Origin: an uncultured Clostridia bacterium
Lineage (GTDB): Bacteria > Bacillota > Clostridia > Christensenellales > Borkfalkiaceae
Assembly (NCBI GenBank): GCA_959605945.1
Contig: CAUHGY010000045.1
Coordinates: forward strand, 1-14,188
Direction of reading: 5' to 3'
Length of the DNA stretch: 14,188 bases
Below the pieces are notes generated by a model. It did no database searches. It worked only from the letters and a program-made list of their open reading frames with translations, and was not told where the DNA came from. The position numbers and the translations under genes are program-made. Shown in pieces: positions 1 through 7,113 of this stretch. Within the stretch, counting starts at the first letter, position 1. Each line of letters opens with the position of its first letter.

Positions 1-1118
1 GGGGCACAGCAGCCATAGCGGGCGCACTGGTATTGGCAGGGCTAAGTATATTATTGGTAGATTATGTATTCACTAAAAACGGAATATTTAAAAAATACAT
101 AAAAAAAGCCTTCTTAGCTTTTTGCGCGTATGCTCTTGTTATGGGTATAGCAGTTCTCATTATGGAAATTGTAAAACATTATGACCCGGCTTATCTCGAA
201 GAAAATTATGTATCGTCAGATATAACTACATATGTATTTATTCCTGCAGTAATTACTCTGGCACTGACGCTGTTATCTTTTGTCGGACTGTTTTTCGTTA
301 CGAAAAAACGTCCCGAATCGAAAAAACTTTATAGCATAATAACCGGTTCTGTCTGCATAATTGCTATGCTGGTGACAATTGTTTTAATTGCAATTTTCTA
401 CACCAATAATATAATTGGCGACGGTTATTATACAGACGAGGCTACAGGTTTCAATTCAGTTGCTCTTTATGTAATAGCCGCCGTACTTACTGTCGGTTCT
501 ATAATAGCGGCTTTTATATTGGGTAGAAAAGACAAAAACGGTTTTGACACACGCTGTATTGCCATTGCGGGAATTTGCGTTGCCTTGTCTTTCGCTCTTT
601 CATATGTCAAATGGGACGTAGGTCTGCAAGGCGGTTCAATAACTCTTGCCAGCATGCTTCCCGTCATGCTTTTTGCTTACATTTACGGACCTAAAAAAGG
701 AATTCTCGTCGGTTTTATTTACGGTATACTCCAGGCAGTACAAGATCCCTATATAGTACATCCCGCTCAATTCCTGCTCGACTATCCTATTGCTTTCTCG
801 ATGCTCGGATTCGCCGGCGCATTCAACAAAATCAGAGGCCTTGAACGTCTGCCGCAAATCAAATTTACTTTGGGGGCTATACTCGCCGGAGGGTTACGGT
901 ATTTATCCCATCTTATATCCGGTGTGTTCGCTTTCGGCGCTTACGCTATTGATGAAGGATTCTCTAACTTTTGGCTTTACAGCGCAATCTACAACTCATA
1001 TGTATTTATTGACGTTGCAATTTTGTTAGTAGTAGGAATTATTCTATTATCTTCAAAAGGATTTAACAACGAAATTAATAAACTTACTCTTATAACCGAA
1101 AATAAAACGGAAAACTAA
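1..1118 (+). CDS. thiT: ThiT-type thiamine transporter S-component with extra N-terminal membrane domain (5' partial)
   Basis: The reading frame is open back to base 3, so the start lies upstream; TTG at 33 is only the first possible start inside the window. Numbering from that TTG (361 residues), about residues 172-347 resemble ThiT, the substrate-binding membrane protein of energy-coupling-factor transporters that import thiamine. Seen: a GGSITLASMLP segment after a Trp (W194), then YGPKKGILVGFIYG, a QFLLDYPIAFSMLGFAG helix, RYLSHLISG with H293, and YN at 320-321. These sit where ThiT has thiamine-contacting aromatic, acidic, His and Asn residues. ThiT is usually about 180-200 residues with six helices. 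Here at least 170 further residues with about four or five membrane segments come first, two of them joined by a polar loop (about 47-64). No ATPase or EcfT gene is in the window, so it probably uses a shared ECF module. A TPP riboswitch, if any, would be outside. The ThiT domain is clear; the extension is unexplained. Confidence 0.85.
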   Translation, partial: GTAAIAGALVLAGLSILLVDYVFTKNGIFKKYIKKAFLAFCAYALVMGIAVLIMEIVKHYDPAYLEENYVSSDITTYVFIPAVITLALTLLSFVGLFFVTKKRPESKKLYSIITGSVCIIAMLVTIVLIAIFYTNNIIGDGYYTDEATGFNSVALYVIAAVLTVGSIIAAFILGRKDKNGFDTRCIAIAGICVALSFALSYVKWDVGLQGGSITLASMLPVMLFAYIYGPKKGILVGFIYGILQAVQDPYIVHPAQFLLDYPIAFSMLGFAGAFNKIRGLERLPQIKFTLGAILAGGLRYLSHLISGVFAFGAYAIDEGFSNFWLYSAIYNSYVFIDVAILLVVGIILLSSKGFNNEINKLTLITENKTEN

Positions 1119-1167
1119 AAACATCATAACAGACGCTGTACTTTTTAAAAACTGATTAACAAACATT

Positions 1168-1205
1168 GCGAAGGGGCGCCCGAATTTATTCGGGCGCCCT
1201 TTCGC
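1168..1205. terminator. strong hairpin ending thiT, probably bidirectional
   Basis: A 17-bp stem (1168-1184 with 1189-1205, one G-T pair) closes over a TTTA loop. It lies 50 bp after the thiT stop and is followed by CAAGATCAGTATTTTT, which supplies a delayed T-run. The SDR gene converges from the right, so the hairpin could also stop minus-strand transcripts; on that strand the following sequence is only moderately T-rich. Confidence 0.8.
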
Positions 1206-1236
1206 AAGATCAGTATTTTTCAAGATCAGTATTTTT
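1205..1236. repeat. perfect 16-bp tandem duplication after the thiT terminator
   Basis: CAAGATCAGTATTTTT occurs twice without a gap (1205-1220 and 1221-1236). Both copies end in the T-run that follows the terminator stem, so the duplication doubles the termination tail. It looks like a recent slippage or short duplication event rather than a functional array. Confidence 0.85.
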
Positions 1237-1369
1237 TACGTGTAAAAATCTTATTTTTTGCCGATGAATCGGTTTTTATATTTTTGCCTTTTTGAACAAA
1301 CAGGAACATAAATAATATTTATTCTAACAATCATTCCGCCCCGTTTTTGAATTCGGGTTTTACGCCATA

Positions 1370-2101
1370 TCAAACAAGAAACGGCTGTTTTGCAAGCCGA
1401 TGCACGATGATTTCGTCCACAACGGCATTGCCTCTGTTACAAAGAAAAAACCACACTATTTCAGCAATGTCCTCGGGCATGATCATCCCTTCGGAATTGA
1501 GATCCGGGCGCGATACCCTGACCATATCCGTATATACGCCGCCCGGACTTATCGCATGCACTCTTATGCCGTCTTTATACACTTCTGCGGCCAGCGCCTT
1601 GGTAAACCCCAAAAGCGCATGTTTAGACGCCGTATAGGCACTCTGAAATGCATAACCCGCATGCCCCACTACAGAAGAAAGATTTATGACCGTGGCGCGA
1701 TCCGATCTTTTAAGCGCGGGAAGAAATTTCTGCGTCAGACAAAAGGGCACTTTGACGTTTATATCCATAATTTTATCGAACTGTTCCTCCGAAACATCAC
1801 CGAAACCGCAGTTCATCGCCATGCCCGCGTTATTTATAAGCACGTCGACGCCGTGCTTTTTTATGATCTCGTCGGCGGTTTTTCGCAACCATTCGAAATC
1901 GGTCAGATTGCCCGCGTAAACTTCCGCGCCGCCGCCGCTTTCCTTGATAAGTTCGGCGGTCTCGTTTATCTTTTCCGCACGTTTGCCGCCGAAAAGAATT
2001 ATTTTCATGCCCTGTTTCGCGAGTTTTACCGCCGTTGCTCTTCCTATTCCGCTGCCGCCGCCTGTAATGACCGCAACGCGATTCTGCCAGTTCTCGTTCA
2101 T
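1370..2101 (-). CDS. SDR-family NAD(P)-dependent oxidoreductase
   Basis: This is a classical short-chain dehydrogenase/reductase of 243 residues, the usual length. Visible motifs are the cofactor glycine motif TGGGSGIG at 13-20, NNAG at 90-93, the structural Asn N114, catalytic Ser at 142/143, and the YTASK active site (Y156, K160), followed by PGGVYT at 186-191. Basic residues after strand beta-2 (K40, R41) hint at NADP(H) preference. The substrate cannot be told from sequence. The ATG start has AAGGAG upstream with an A/T-rich spacer. It follows the ABC-F gene on the same strand after a 241-bp gap, so it is probably a separate transcription unit; I saw no convincing promoter in that gap. 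The enzyme is cytoplasmic, with no signal peptide. Confidence 0.9.
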   Translation of the reverse strand: MNENWQNRVAVITGGGSGIGRATAVKLAKQGMKIILFGGKRAEKINETAELIKESGGGAEVYAGNLTDFEWLRKTADEIIKKHGVDVLINNAGMAMNCGFGDVSEEQFDKIMDINVKVPFCLTQKFLPALKRSDRATVINLSSVVGHAGYAFQSAYTASKHALLGFTKALAAEVYKDGIRVHAISPGGVYTDMVRVSRPDLNSEGMIMPEDIAEIVWFFLCNRGNAVVDEIIVHRLAKQPFLV

Positions 2102-2342
2102 ATTTTTATTTTCTCCTTTTTACTGAAACTGCCCCGACCGTAACGCAGTTTTTTCGCGCCGAAAAGGCGCCGAAAAACTCCGATATATTTCTCGGTCTGA
2201 TTTTTTCGGATATTTCCGCGTATCTCAATTTTTTTTAACCGTCCGCGGCGTTCTGCCGCAAATAACTTTATTTAAAGTTTTCTATAAAACGGATTCTTAA
2301 AGCAAGATGCCGTATGTTAAAAATAAAATCATCGGATGCCGT

Positions 2343-3821
2343 TCACAGCATAACGGTTTTAGTGGCGATTTTTGCGGCAAACGTTTTATCGTGCTCGACA
2401 AAAACCATAGTAGGACAATACTCCTCAATTACTTTTTCTATCTGCAACCGCGTCATAACGTCGATGTAGTTCAATGGCTCGTCCCAAACGTAAACGTGCG
2501 CTTTTTCCGAAATCGACGCCGCAAGCAGCACTTTCTTTTTCTGTCCCTCGCTGAAATCTTCCAGACGTTTTTCGAACTGCTCTCTGCCCACGCCCATCTT
2601 GGCAAGAACGGTCAGCATGCCTGTCTTGTCCGCACCGCGACACATAATATAATCGTATAAAGTACCTTTGAGTTCCGACGTATTCTGGGCGACATAGGAA
2701 ATTTTAACGTTTGCAGCCCGGTAAATTTCACCCGTGTGTCCGATATCTTCACCGAGCAACAGCTTTAATACCGACGATTTTCCGCAGCCGTTGGCCCCCG
2801 CAAGGCGCACGCATTCCCCCGCCGATACCGAAAAACTCAATCCTTTCAAAACTGCACGGCCGTCATATATGACGGACAGATTTTTAAACTCGAAAAGCCT
2901 TTCGCCGCGGAAACCGAGAGGCGAAAGAGCAAGCTTCTCTTCTTCTTCGACGTTTTTCAACAATTCTTTTTTTTCTTCCGCCGCCGCAGTCAGCCGACGT
3001 TCGGCATTGAGCGCGCTCTTCATCATTTTTGCCGCTTTATGACCGACGTATCCCTTGTCCGGTTTAAGCCCGGAGGACGTCTTTCCGAATTTGCTTTTTT
3101 CGGTACGTTCGGACCACTCCCTGCCGCGTTTTGCCGCACGGCTCAGTCTGTCTATTTCCTTTTCGAGTTTTTCATCGGCGGTTTTTTCATATTCGTCCTG
3201 CCGCTTTTTATTTTCAAACCACACCGAAAAATTCCCTTTTCCGACCGTTATATCTTTGGCGTTCAAAGACAGAATATGGTCTGTGCATCCGTCGAGAAGT
3301 TCCCTGTCGTGCGAAACGAGAATAAATCCGCGTTTTTTGCTCAAATAACCGCATATCGACGCGCGAGCTCTTTCGTCCAGATGATTCGTCGGCTCGTCTA
3401 TGAGCATAAAAACGTTGTTTTTAAGAAACAGTGCGGCCAGAAGCACTTTCGTCTTTTCTCCGTCCGAAAGTACTGAATAAGGGCGGCAAAGCACTTGTTC
3501 TTCCACACCGAGAAGATTAAGTTCGCGCACCAGTTCCCATTCCATGGCGTCGGGGCAGATCTCCGCGGCAATTTCCGCAACGCTTTTGTTCCCGTCCTTC
3601 ACTTTAAACGGAAAGTATCCGAAGACCGCGTCGGTAAAAATTTCCCCCGAATAATTCAGTTCGCCCGCAAGGATTTTTAAAAACGTGGTTTTTCCCCTGC
3701 CGTTTCTGCCTATAAACCCCAGTTTCCAGTCGGTATCGAGCGTGAGCGAAACTTTTTCGAATACGTTTTCCAAACTTCCTTCATATGAAAAAGTCAGATC
3801 CTGAACTTTTATCTGTGACAT
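2343..3821 (-). CDS. Lsa-type ABC-F ribosomal protection protein
   Basis: Two ABC ATPase domains and no membrane segment mark this 492-residue protein as ABC-F. Domain 1 has Walker A GRNGRGKT (38-45), signature LSDGE (118-122), Walker B ending in DEP with catalytic E143, and switch His H171. A charged coiled-coil linker (about 205-290) would be the antibiotic-resistance arm. Domain 2 has Walker A GANGCGKS (342-349), signature FSEGQ (423-427), Walker B VYVWDEP (E448) and H477. The N-terminal run MSQIKVQDLTFSYEG, then DWKLGFIGRNGRGKT, and WDEPLNYIDV are typical of the Lsa branch. That branch frees ribosomes from lincosamides, streptogramin A and pleuromutilins. I start at 3821, where AAGGAG lies 7 bases upstream. 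A longer frame to 3872 would translate the leader terminator and is rejected. The actual drug range is not readable from sequence. Confidence 0.9.
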   Translation of the reverse strand: MSQIKVQDLTFSYEGSLENVFEKVSLTLDTDWKLGFIGRNGRGKTTFLKILAGELNYSGEIFTDAVFGYFPFKVKDGNKSVAEIAAEICPDAMEWELVRELNLLGVEEQVLCRPYSVLSDGEKTKVLLAALFLKNNVFMLIDEPTNHLDERARASICGYLSKKRGFILVSHDRELLDGCTDHILSLNAKDITVGKGNFSVWFENKKRQDEYEKTADEKLEKEIDRLSRAAKRGREWSERTEKSKFGKTSSGLKPDKGYVGHKAAKMMKSALNAERRLTAAAEEKKELLKNVEEEEKLALSPLGFRGERLFEFKNLSVIYDGRAVLKGLSFSVSAGECVRLAGANGCGKSSVLKLLLGEDIGHTGEIYRAANVKISYVAQNTSELKGTLYDYIMCRGADKTGMLTVLAKMGVGREQFEKRLEDFSEGQKKKVLLAASISEKAHVYVWDEPLNYIDVMTRLQIEKVIEEYCPTMVFVEHDKTFAAKIATKTVML

Positions 3822-3843
3822 AAATTTCTCCTTGAAATAAAAA

Positions 3844-3869
3844 ATGGCGCGGGAAAGAACCCGTGCCAT
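3844..3869 (-). terminator. attenuator terminator in the ABC-F leader
   Basis: Read on the minus strand, a 10-base arm (3869-3860, ATGGCACGGG) pairs with 3853-3844 (CCCGCGCCAT) at 9 of 10 positions over a six-base loop, and is followed by TTTTTATTT (3843-3835). It ends only 14 bases before the AAGGAG of the ABC-F gene. An intrinsic terminator placed between promoter and start codon is the hallmark of attenuation control. Confidence 0.85.
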
Positions 3870-3913
3870 CACGACGCATTATGCGTATTTTCAGATAAAT
3901 CGCTCTTTCCCGC
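3849..3913 (-). promoter_or_regulatory. antiterminator helix halves in the ABC-F leader
   Basis: On the minus-strand RNA, GCGGGAAAGA (3913-3904) is perfectly complementary over 10 bases to UCUUUCCCGC (3858-3849). The second half covers the loop and the 3' arm of the terminator, so the two helices exclude each other. The loop between the halves holds a small inverted repeat (ACGCAT and ATGCGT around one base, 3874-3886). Confidence 0.75.
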
Positions 3914-3921
3914 AGAGAGCG
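3901..3921 (-). promoter_or_regulatory. anti-antiterminator hairpin in the ABC-F leader
   Basis: CGCUCU (3921-3916 on the minus strand) pairs perfectly with AGAGCG (3906-3901) over a nine-base loop that contains the start of the antiterminator half. If formed, it hides that half and favours the terminator. It begins 14 bases after the leader-peptide stop codon, within reach of a ribosome stalled near the end of the peptide. Confidence 0.6.
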
Positions 3922-3935
3922 CGCAAAAAACCCGA

Positions 3936-3980
3936 TCAGCGCGCCGTAAATTTTTTCCGACAAGGAAGAATATACATCAT
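3936..3980 (-). CDS. 14-residue leader peptide upstream of the ABC-F gene
   Basis: The short frame encodes MMYILPCRKKFTAR and stops with TGA. It has its own good ribosome-binding site (GGGAGA at 3991-3986, five bases before the first ATG). It lies directly before the antiterminator, anti-antiterminator and terminator helices. Upstream peptides that make drug-bound ribosomes stall are the known switch for many ABC-F and erm resistance genes, and this frame sits exactly where such a switch should. The second ATG (3977) is an alternative start. The peptide sequence itself is not one I recognise. Confidence 0.75.
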   Translation of the reverse strand: MMYILPCRKKFTAR

Positions 3981-4010
3981 TTTAATCTCCCGATTTTAAT
4001 ATAATATTTT

Positions 4011-4039
4011 CCTTAAAAACTTTTTACCCGCAAAGTCAA
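4011..4039 (-). promoter_or_regulatory. possible promoter of the ABC-F leader
   Basis: On the minus strand TTGACT (4039-4034) is a good -35 box, but the hexamer 17 bases on is TTAAGG (4016-4011), a poor -10. The better -10-like TATTAT and TATATT (about 4006-3998) are too far from it and would put the start at the leader ribosome-binding site. Confidence 0.35.
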
Positions 4040-4117
4040 TATTGCCCTTATGCGCGTGCCGGCTGCTTTTATTGCCGTAAGTTTCCTGCGCATTGCCTTA
4101 AACAAAATGCCGCGGCA

Positions 4118-5509
4118 TCAGCCGTTTTTAGACAGAGTATAACCGTCTTTACCGTCCTTGACGGTGTATCCGTGCGACAAAATTTCATCGCGCAATGCGT
4201 CTGACGTTGCCCAGTCTTTGTTTTTGCGCGCAGCAAGTCTCTTCTCGGCAAGCGCAACCACTTCTTCGGGAATCTCTTCTTCTTTATTCCCGCCGTACGC
4301 GGCAATGAACTCATCTGCATTCTCTTCAAACAGCCCTAAAAGCGAATATGTTTTTCTTATCTGACTGACGTCTGCCAATGCGCTGCCGTCTCCTTCCGCG
4401 AGCTTGGCTTTAATCTTTTTAAAATAACCGTAAAGATTGCTTATGGCAAGAGCGGTGTTGAAATCATCGTCCATGGCCTTATCGAACTCGGCGTCTATTT
4501 GCGGGTTTTCGCCTTCGGTTTTCCCTTTTGCTTCCGCCGCCCCGATGACGGAATAGAAATCGCAAAGATGTTTTTCCGCATCGGGAAAAAGATTGTCGGT
4601 AATATTGATGTCGCCCCGGTAATTGGTCTGCAAAAGCGCAAATTTAATGGTCTCCGCCGAATATCGGTCAAGCAGGTCTTTTAAAAGAAGGCTGTTCCCG
4701 AGGGACTTGCTCATTTTCTGCCCGTTTACCTTTATAAGTCCGTTGTGGATCCAATAAGACGCAAATTGTTTCCCGGTAAGAGATTCCGTCTGCGCCACTT
4801 CGTTTTCATGATGCGGAAAAATAAGGTCTCTGCCGCCGCCGTGAATGTCTATACGGTCGCCGAAAGCCTTTCTGTTCATTGCCGAGCATTCTATATGCCA
4901 GCCCGGGCGGCCTTTGCCCCACGGCGAATCCCAGCTCGGTTCTCCTTCCTTCGCCGCTTTCCACAGCGCGAAATCGAGCGGATTTCTTTTCAGCTCGTCG
5001 TTATCCACGCGCACGCCGTTCATGGCGTCTTCTAAATTTCTGTGAGACAGCTTGCCGTAAGCAGGAAAACTCTCTACGGAAAAATACACGTCGCCTTTCT
5101 CCGTGCGATAGGCATGGCCTTTTTCTATGAGCGCCGCAATAAAGGAAATTATGTCGTCCATGCTTTCGGTCGCTTTTATCCATAACGACGGCTCGCCTAC
5201 TTTCAGACGGCGCATTTCGCCGTCGATGTTTTTTATCATCTCCGCGGCGTATCTGTCGGCGGGTATACCCGTCTCGTTGGATTTGGCTATTATTTTGTCG
5301 TCAACGTCGGTATAATTGCGCGCGTAAATGACTTCGTATCCTTTTTTAGCAAGATACTTTCTTATAATATCGTATATTATCGCCTGATAGGCGTGCCCGA
5401 TATGCGCCTCTCCCGATACGGTGATGCCGCACGCATACATTTTTACTTTGCCTTTTTCGAGCGGAATAAATTCCTGTTTTTTACCCGTTAACGTATTGTA
5501 AATCTTCAT
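4118..5509 (-). CDS. cysS: cysteinyl-tRNA synthetase
   Basis: CysRS charges tRNA-Cys with cysteine in the cytoplasm. At 463 residues it matches the usual bacterial length. Seen: HIGH at 36-39, KMSKS at 265-269, and the zinc ligands C27, C208, H233 and E237, each one position off the E. coli numbering. The N-terminal motif reads CGITVSGEAHIGHA rather than the commoner CGPTVYxxxHIGH, a mild variant. The C-terminal part holds the DALR-type anticodon-binding helices (about 320-463). The ATG lies 7 bases after the cysE stop, and its short AGGT ribosome-binding site overlaps that stop, so translation is probably coupled to cysE. The cysE-cysS pair is a classic Bacillota operon linking cysteine synthesis to charging; the gltX gene found before it in Bacillus is absent here. 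The gene ends 138 bp before the ABC-F leader peptide. Confidence 0.97.
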   Translation of the reverse strand: MKIYNTLTGKKQEFIPLEKGKVKMYACGITVSGEAHIGHAYQAIIYDIIRKYLAKKGYEVIYARNYTDVDDKIIAKSNETGIPADRYAAEMIKNIDGEMRRLKVGEPSLWIKATESMDDIISFIAALIEKGHAYRTEKGDVYFSVESFPAYGKLSHRNLEDAMNGVRVDNDELKRNPLDFALWKAAKEGEPSWDSPWGKGRPGWHIECSAMNRKAFGDRIDIHGGGRDLIFPHHENEVAQTESLTGKQFASYWIHNGLIKVNGQKMSKSLGNSLLLKDLLDRYSAETIKFALLQTNYRGDINITDNLFPDAEKHLCDFYSVIGAAEAKGKTEGENPQIDAEFDKAMDDDFNTALAISNLYGYFKKIKAKLAEGDGSALADVSQIRKTYSLLGLFEENADEFIAAYGGNKEEEIPEEVVALAEKRLAARKNKDWATSDALRDEILSHGYTVKDGKDGYTLSKNG

Positions 5510-5516
5510 AACCGAC

Positions 5517-6149
5517 CTATTTCTTGCTTAATTCGTCTATCCTGCGTTCGAGTTCAAACACTTTGTCCCGCAGATGGCATATCTCTTCCTGCATCGGATC
5601 TCTCTTTTCCTGCTCGAGATCGCATACCTTTTCGCCGTTGATACGCACCACTTTTCCGGGCACGCCCACCACCGTGGCATAAGGCGGAACTTCTTTTAAC
5701 ACCACCGCGCCGGCGCCTATCTTGGCGTATTCCCCGACGGTGAAAGCGCCCAGCACCTTGGCGCCCGCGCTTATTATAACTCCTCTTTTGACGGTGGGAT
5801 GCCGCTTGCCTTTTTCTTTACCCGTACCGCCGAGAGTTACTCCCTGATAGATAACCACGTCTTCTTCGATTTCCGCCGTTTCGCCTATGACCACGCCCGT
5901 GCCGTGATCTATGAACACCCCGCCCGCGATCTTGGCCGCAGGATGTATTTCGATGCCTGTCAGCCATCTTGCGAACTGACTGGTCATTCTTGCAAGCAGT
6001 TTCAGTTTTATTTTATACAGAAAATGCGCCCAGCGATGCCACGACAGCGCGTGCACCCCCGCGTAGGTAAGCCATATTTCAAATTTGCTTCTGGCAGCGG
6101 GATCGTTGGCTTTAGCGGCTCTTATGTCCGCGCGTAGTCTTTTAAACAT
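5517..6149 (-). CDS. cysE: serine O-acetyltransferase
   Basis: CysE transfers acetyl from acetyl-CoA to L-serine, giving O-acetylserine, the first step of cysteine synthesis. The protein is 210 residues, the shorter Bacillota form that lacks part of the N-terminal helical domain of E. coli CysE. Seen: a left-handed beta-helix of hexapeptide repeats (about 65-165), TGIEIHPAAKI at 64-74, the active-site segment IDHGTGVVIGET at 80-91 (H82 catalytic, E67 in the place of the partner Asp), GVTLGGTGK at 103-111, and GVPGKVV near 162-168. A charged coiled-coil tail (about 180-210) follows. ATG at 6149 has AAAAGGT upstream. It is first in an operon with cysS, with a good promoter in the 117-bp gap behind it. 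Confidence 0.96.
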   Translation of the reverse strand: MFKRLRADIRAAKANDPAARSKFEIWLTYAGVHALSWHRWAHFLYKIKLKLLARMTSQFARWLTGIEIHPAAKIAGGVFIDHGTGVVIGETAEIEEDVVIYQGVTLGGTGKEKGKRHPTVKRGVIISAGAKVLGAFTVGEYAKIGAGAVVLKEVPPYATVVGVPGKVVRINGEKVCDLEQEKRDPMQEEICHLRDKVFELERRIDELSKK

Positions 6150-6175
6150 AAATTTTACCTTTTGTTCGGTTTTGC

Positions 6176-6191
6176 TCGCGGCGCGCCGCGA
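6176..6191. repeat. 16-bp perfect palindrome in the cysE leader
   Basis: TCGCGGCGCGCCGCGA reads the same on both strands. It lies between the cysE promoter and its ribosome-binding site, in otherwise A/T-rich sequence. It could be a protein-binding site or a tight RNA hairpin. Confidence 0.7.
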
Positions 6192-6218
6192 TTAGACTCT
6201 TTTTTAATAAGTTACAAT

Positions 6219-6248
6219 ATAATATCATCAGCGACGCTGCTTTGGCAA
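6219..6248 (-). promoter_or_regulatory. promoter of cysE-cysS
   Basis: On the minus strand TTGCCA (6248-6243), an 18-base spacer and TATTAT (6224-6219) form a good sigma-A promoter, with TGA just before the -10 box acting as an extended -10. The spacer contains an 11-base inverted repeat (CAGCG and CGCTG around one base, 6229-6239), a possible operator. The implied leader is only about 65 bases, too short for a T-box. Confidence 0.6.
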
Positions 6249-6266
6249 GCGGTTGAACGCAAAAAA

Positions 6267-7025
6267 TCAGATAATACGGATATTCATCGCCGCAATTTCT
6301 TTTTTAATATCCTGCGGAAAACTCTTATCGACAACCATACAGTTTACGTCGTGAAGCCGCGCAAACGTGTAAGGAGCGTTTTTATTGACCTTGGAACTGT
6401 CAATCAGCATTATGACGTTCGCCGCTTTTTCGATAACCTTTTTCTTGACCTCGGCTTCCGACTGACTGCCGCATGAAAAAAAACCGCTTTCAGGTATAAA
6501 CCCGGTAGCCGTCATTACCGCAGTCTGTATGTTGACATGATCTATAAATTCCGCGCACGATCTTCCCACCGTGATGAAGTTGTTCTTTTTAACGTCGCCG
6601 CCGAGCAGCGCGACGGTCGGCTTATCTTTTCTGAGCACGGTTTCCGCGATGTTCAGAGCATTTGTGAGGACATAAAAATTGTCGTCGGGCAGCGCTCTCG
6701 CAAAATACGTGGTGGTCGAGCCGCCGTCTATGAAAATGCAGCTTTTAGGCTCCACCAGCGCCACGGCTTTGTCTGCTATTTCAAGTTTTTCTGTTATGTT
6801 GAAATTTATCCGTTCGGTAAAATCCCCTTCCTTGGCTTTGAGCACGCTGTCGACAGACACCGCGCCGCCGCTTATGCGTATGACGTCGTTGTTGGCTTCC
6901 AGCCGCTGCACGTCGCGGCGGATGGTCATGGACGATACTTCGGGAAATTCATTTTCAAGTTCTTTGAAATTGGCTTTACCCGTTTTGTCTATAAATTCTT
7001 TGATTCTCTTTATGCGGTCTTTCAT
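6267..7025 (-). CDS. DeoR/GlpR-family transcriptional regulator
   Basis: This 252-residue protein has the standard DeoR layout and length. An N-terminal winged helix-turn-helix (about 1-57, with FKELENEFPEVSSMTIRRDV and the closing RISGGAV) precedes a sugar-phosphate-sensing domain. That domain shows IDGGSTTTYFA at 99-109, a LLGGDV segment at 140-145, a SQSEAEVKKKVIEKA stretch near 187-201 and LIDSSKVNK at 207-215. DeoR-family proteins usually repress sugar or polyol catabolic operons and respond to a phosphorylated intermediate. No sugar genes adjoin it, so its targets are unknown. The ATG has GAAGGT upstream. Its 5' region holds two palindromes that could be its own operators. No clear terminator separates it from the cysE promoter. 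Confidence 0.9.
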   Translation of the reverse strand: MKDRIKRIKEFIDKTGKANFKELENEFPEVSSMTIRRDVQRLEANNDVIRISGGAVSVDSVLKAKEGDFTERINFNITEKLEIADKAVALVEPKSCIFIDGGSTTTYFARALPDDNFYVLTNALNIAETVLRKDKPTVALLGGDVKKNNFITVGRSCAEFIDHVNIQTAVMTATGFIPESGFFSCGSQSEAEVKKKVIEKAANVIMLIDSSKVNKNAPYTFARLHDVNCMVVDKSFPQDIKKEIAAMNIRII

Positions 7026-7065
7026 AAACTACCTTCTTATTCCCGGCGGCAACGAGAAAATCATA

Positions 7066-7113
7066 TCATTGTTTTCGTTTTCCGAAAACGCACGCGCTGC
7101 AAACGCAGCGCAA
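7066..7113 (-). CDS. possible 15-residue cysteine-rich leader ORF before deoR
   Basis: A TTG codon four bases after a full AGGAGG (7123-7118) opens a frame reading MRCVCSACVFGKRKQ, then TGA. The ribosome-binding site is much better than chance would suggest, but the start is TTG, the site lies within a few bases of the predicted transcript start, and no terminator follows. Real translation is uncertain. Confidence 0.25.
   Translation of the reverse strand: MRCVCSACVFGKRKQ
7076..7090. promoter_or_regulatory. odd palindrome in the deoR leader, candidate operator
   Basis: CGTTTTC and GAAAACG flank a single C. The site lies about 40 bp inside the predicted transcript start. A neighbouring inverted repeat (GCGCTGC and GCAGCGC around AAAC, 7094-7111) is the second structure here. 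Either could serve autoregulation; both could also fold as RNA. Confidence 0.45.

Noticed and set aside
1260..1277. CCGA-TGAA-TCGG followed by TTTTT
   Set aside because: A four-base stem is too short for an intrinsic terminator.
1400..2143. 247-codon plus-strand frame opposite the SDR gene
   Set aside because: It is antisense to a clear SDR gene with all its motifs, and the translation has no family character.
2156..2170. Small GCGCC-GAAAA-GGCGC hairpin upstream of the SDR gene
   Set aside because: A 5-bp stem with no T-run after it on either strand; not a credible terminator.
3822..3872. Extended N-terminus of the ABC-F gene (GTG start at 3872)
   Set aside because: The extra 17 codons read through the leader terminator and the AAGGAG site; the family's normal N-terminus begins at 3821.
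4102..4117. Short palindrome (ATGCCGCGGCAT) with TTTTGTTT just after cysS
   Set aside because: The usable stem is only about four base pairs, too weak to call a terminator.
6150..6266. T-box riboswitch before cysE-cysS
   Set aside because: The leader after the predicted promoter is only about 65 bases and has no T-box-like stem I or antiterminator bulge.
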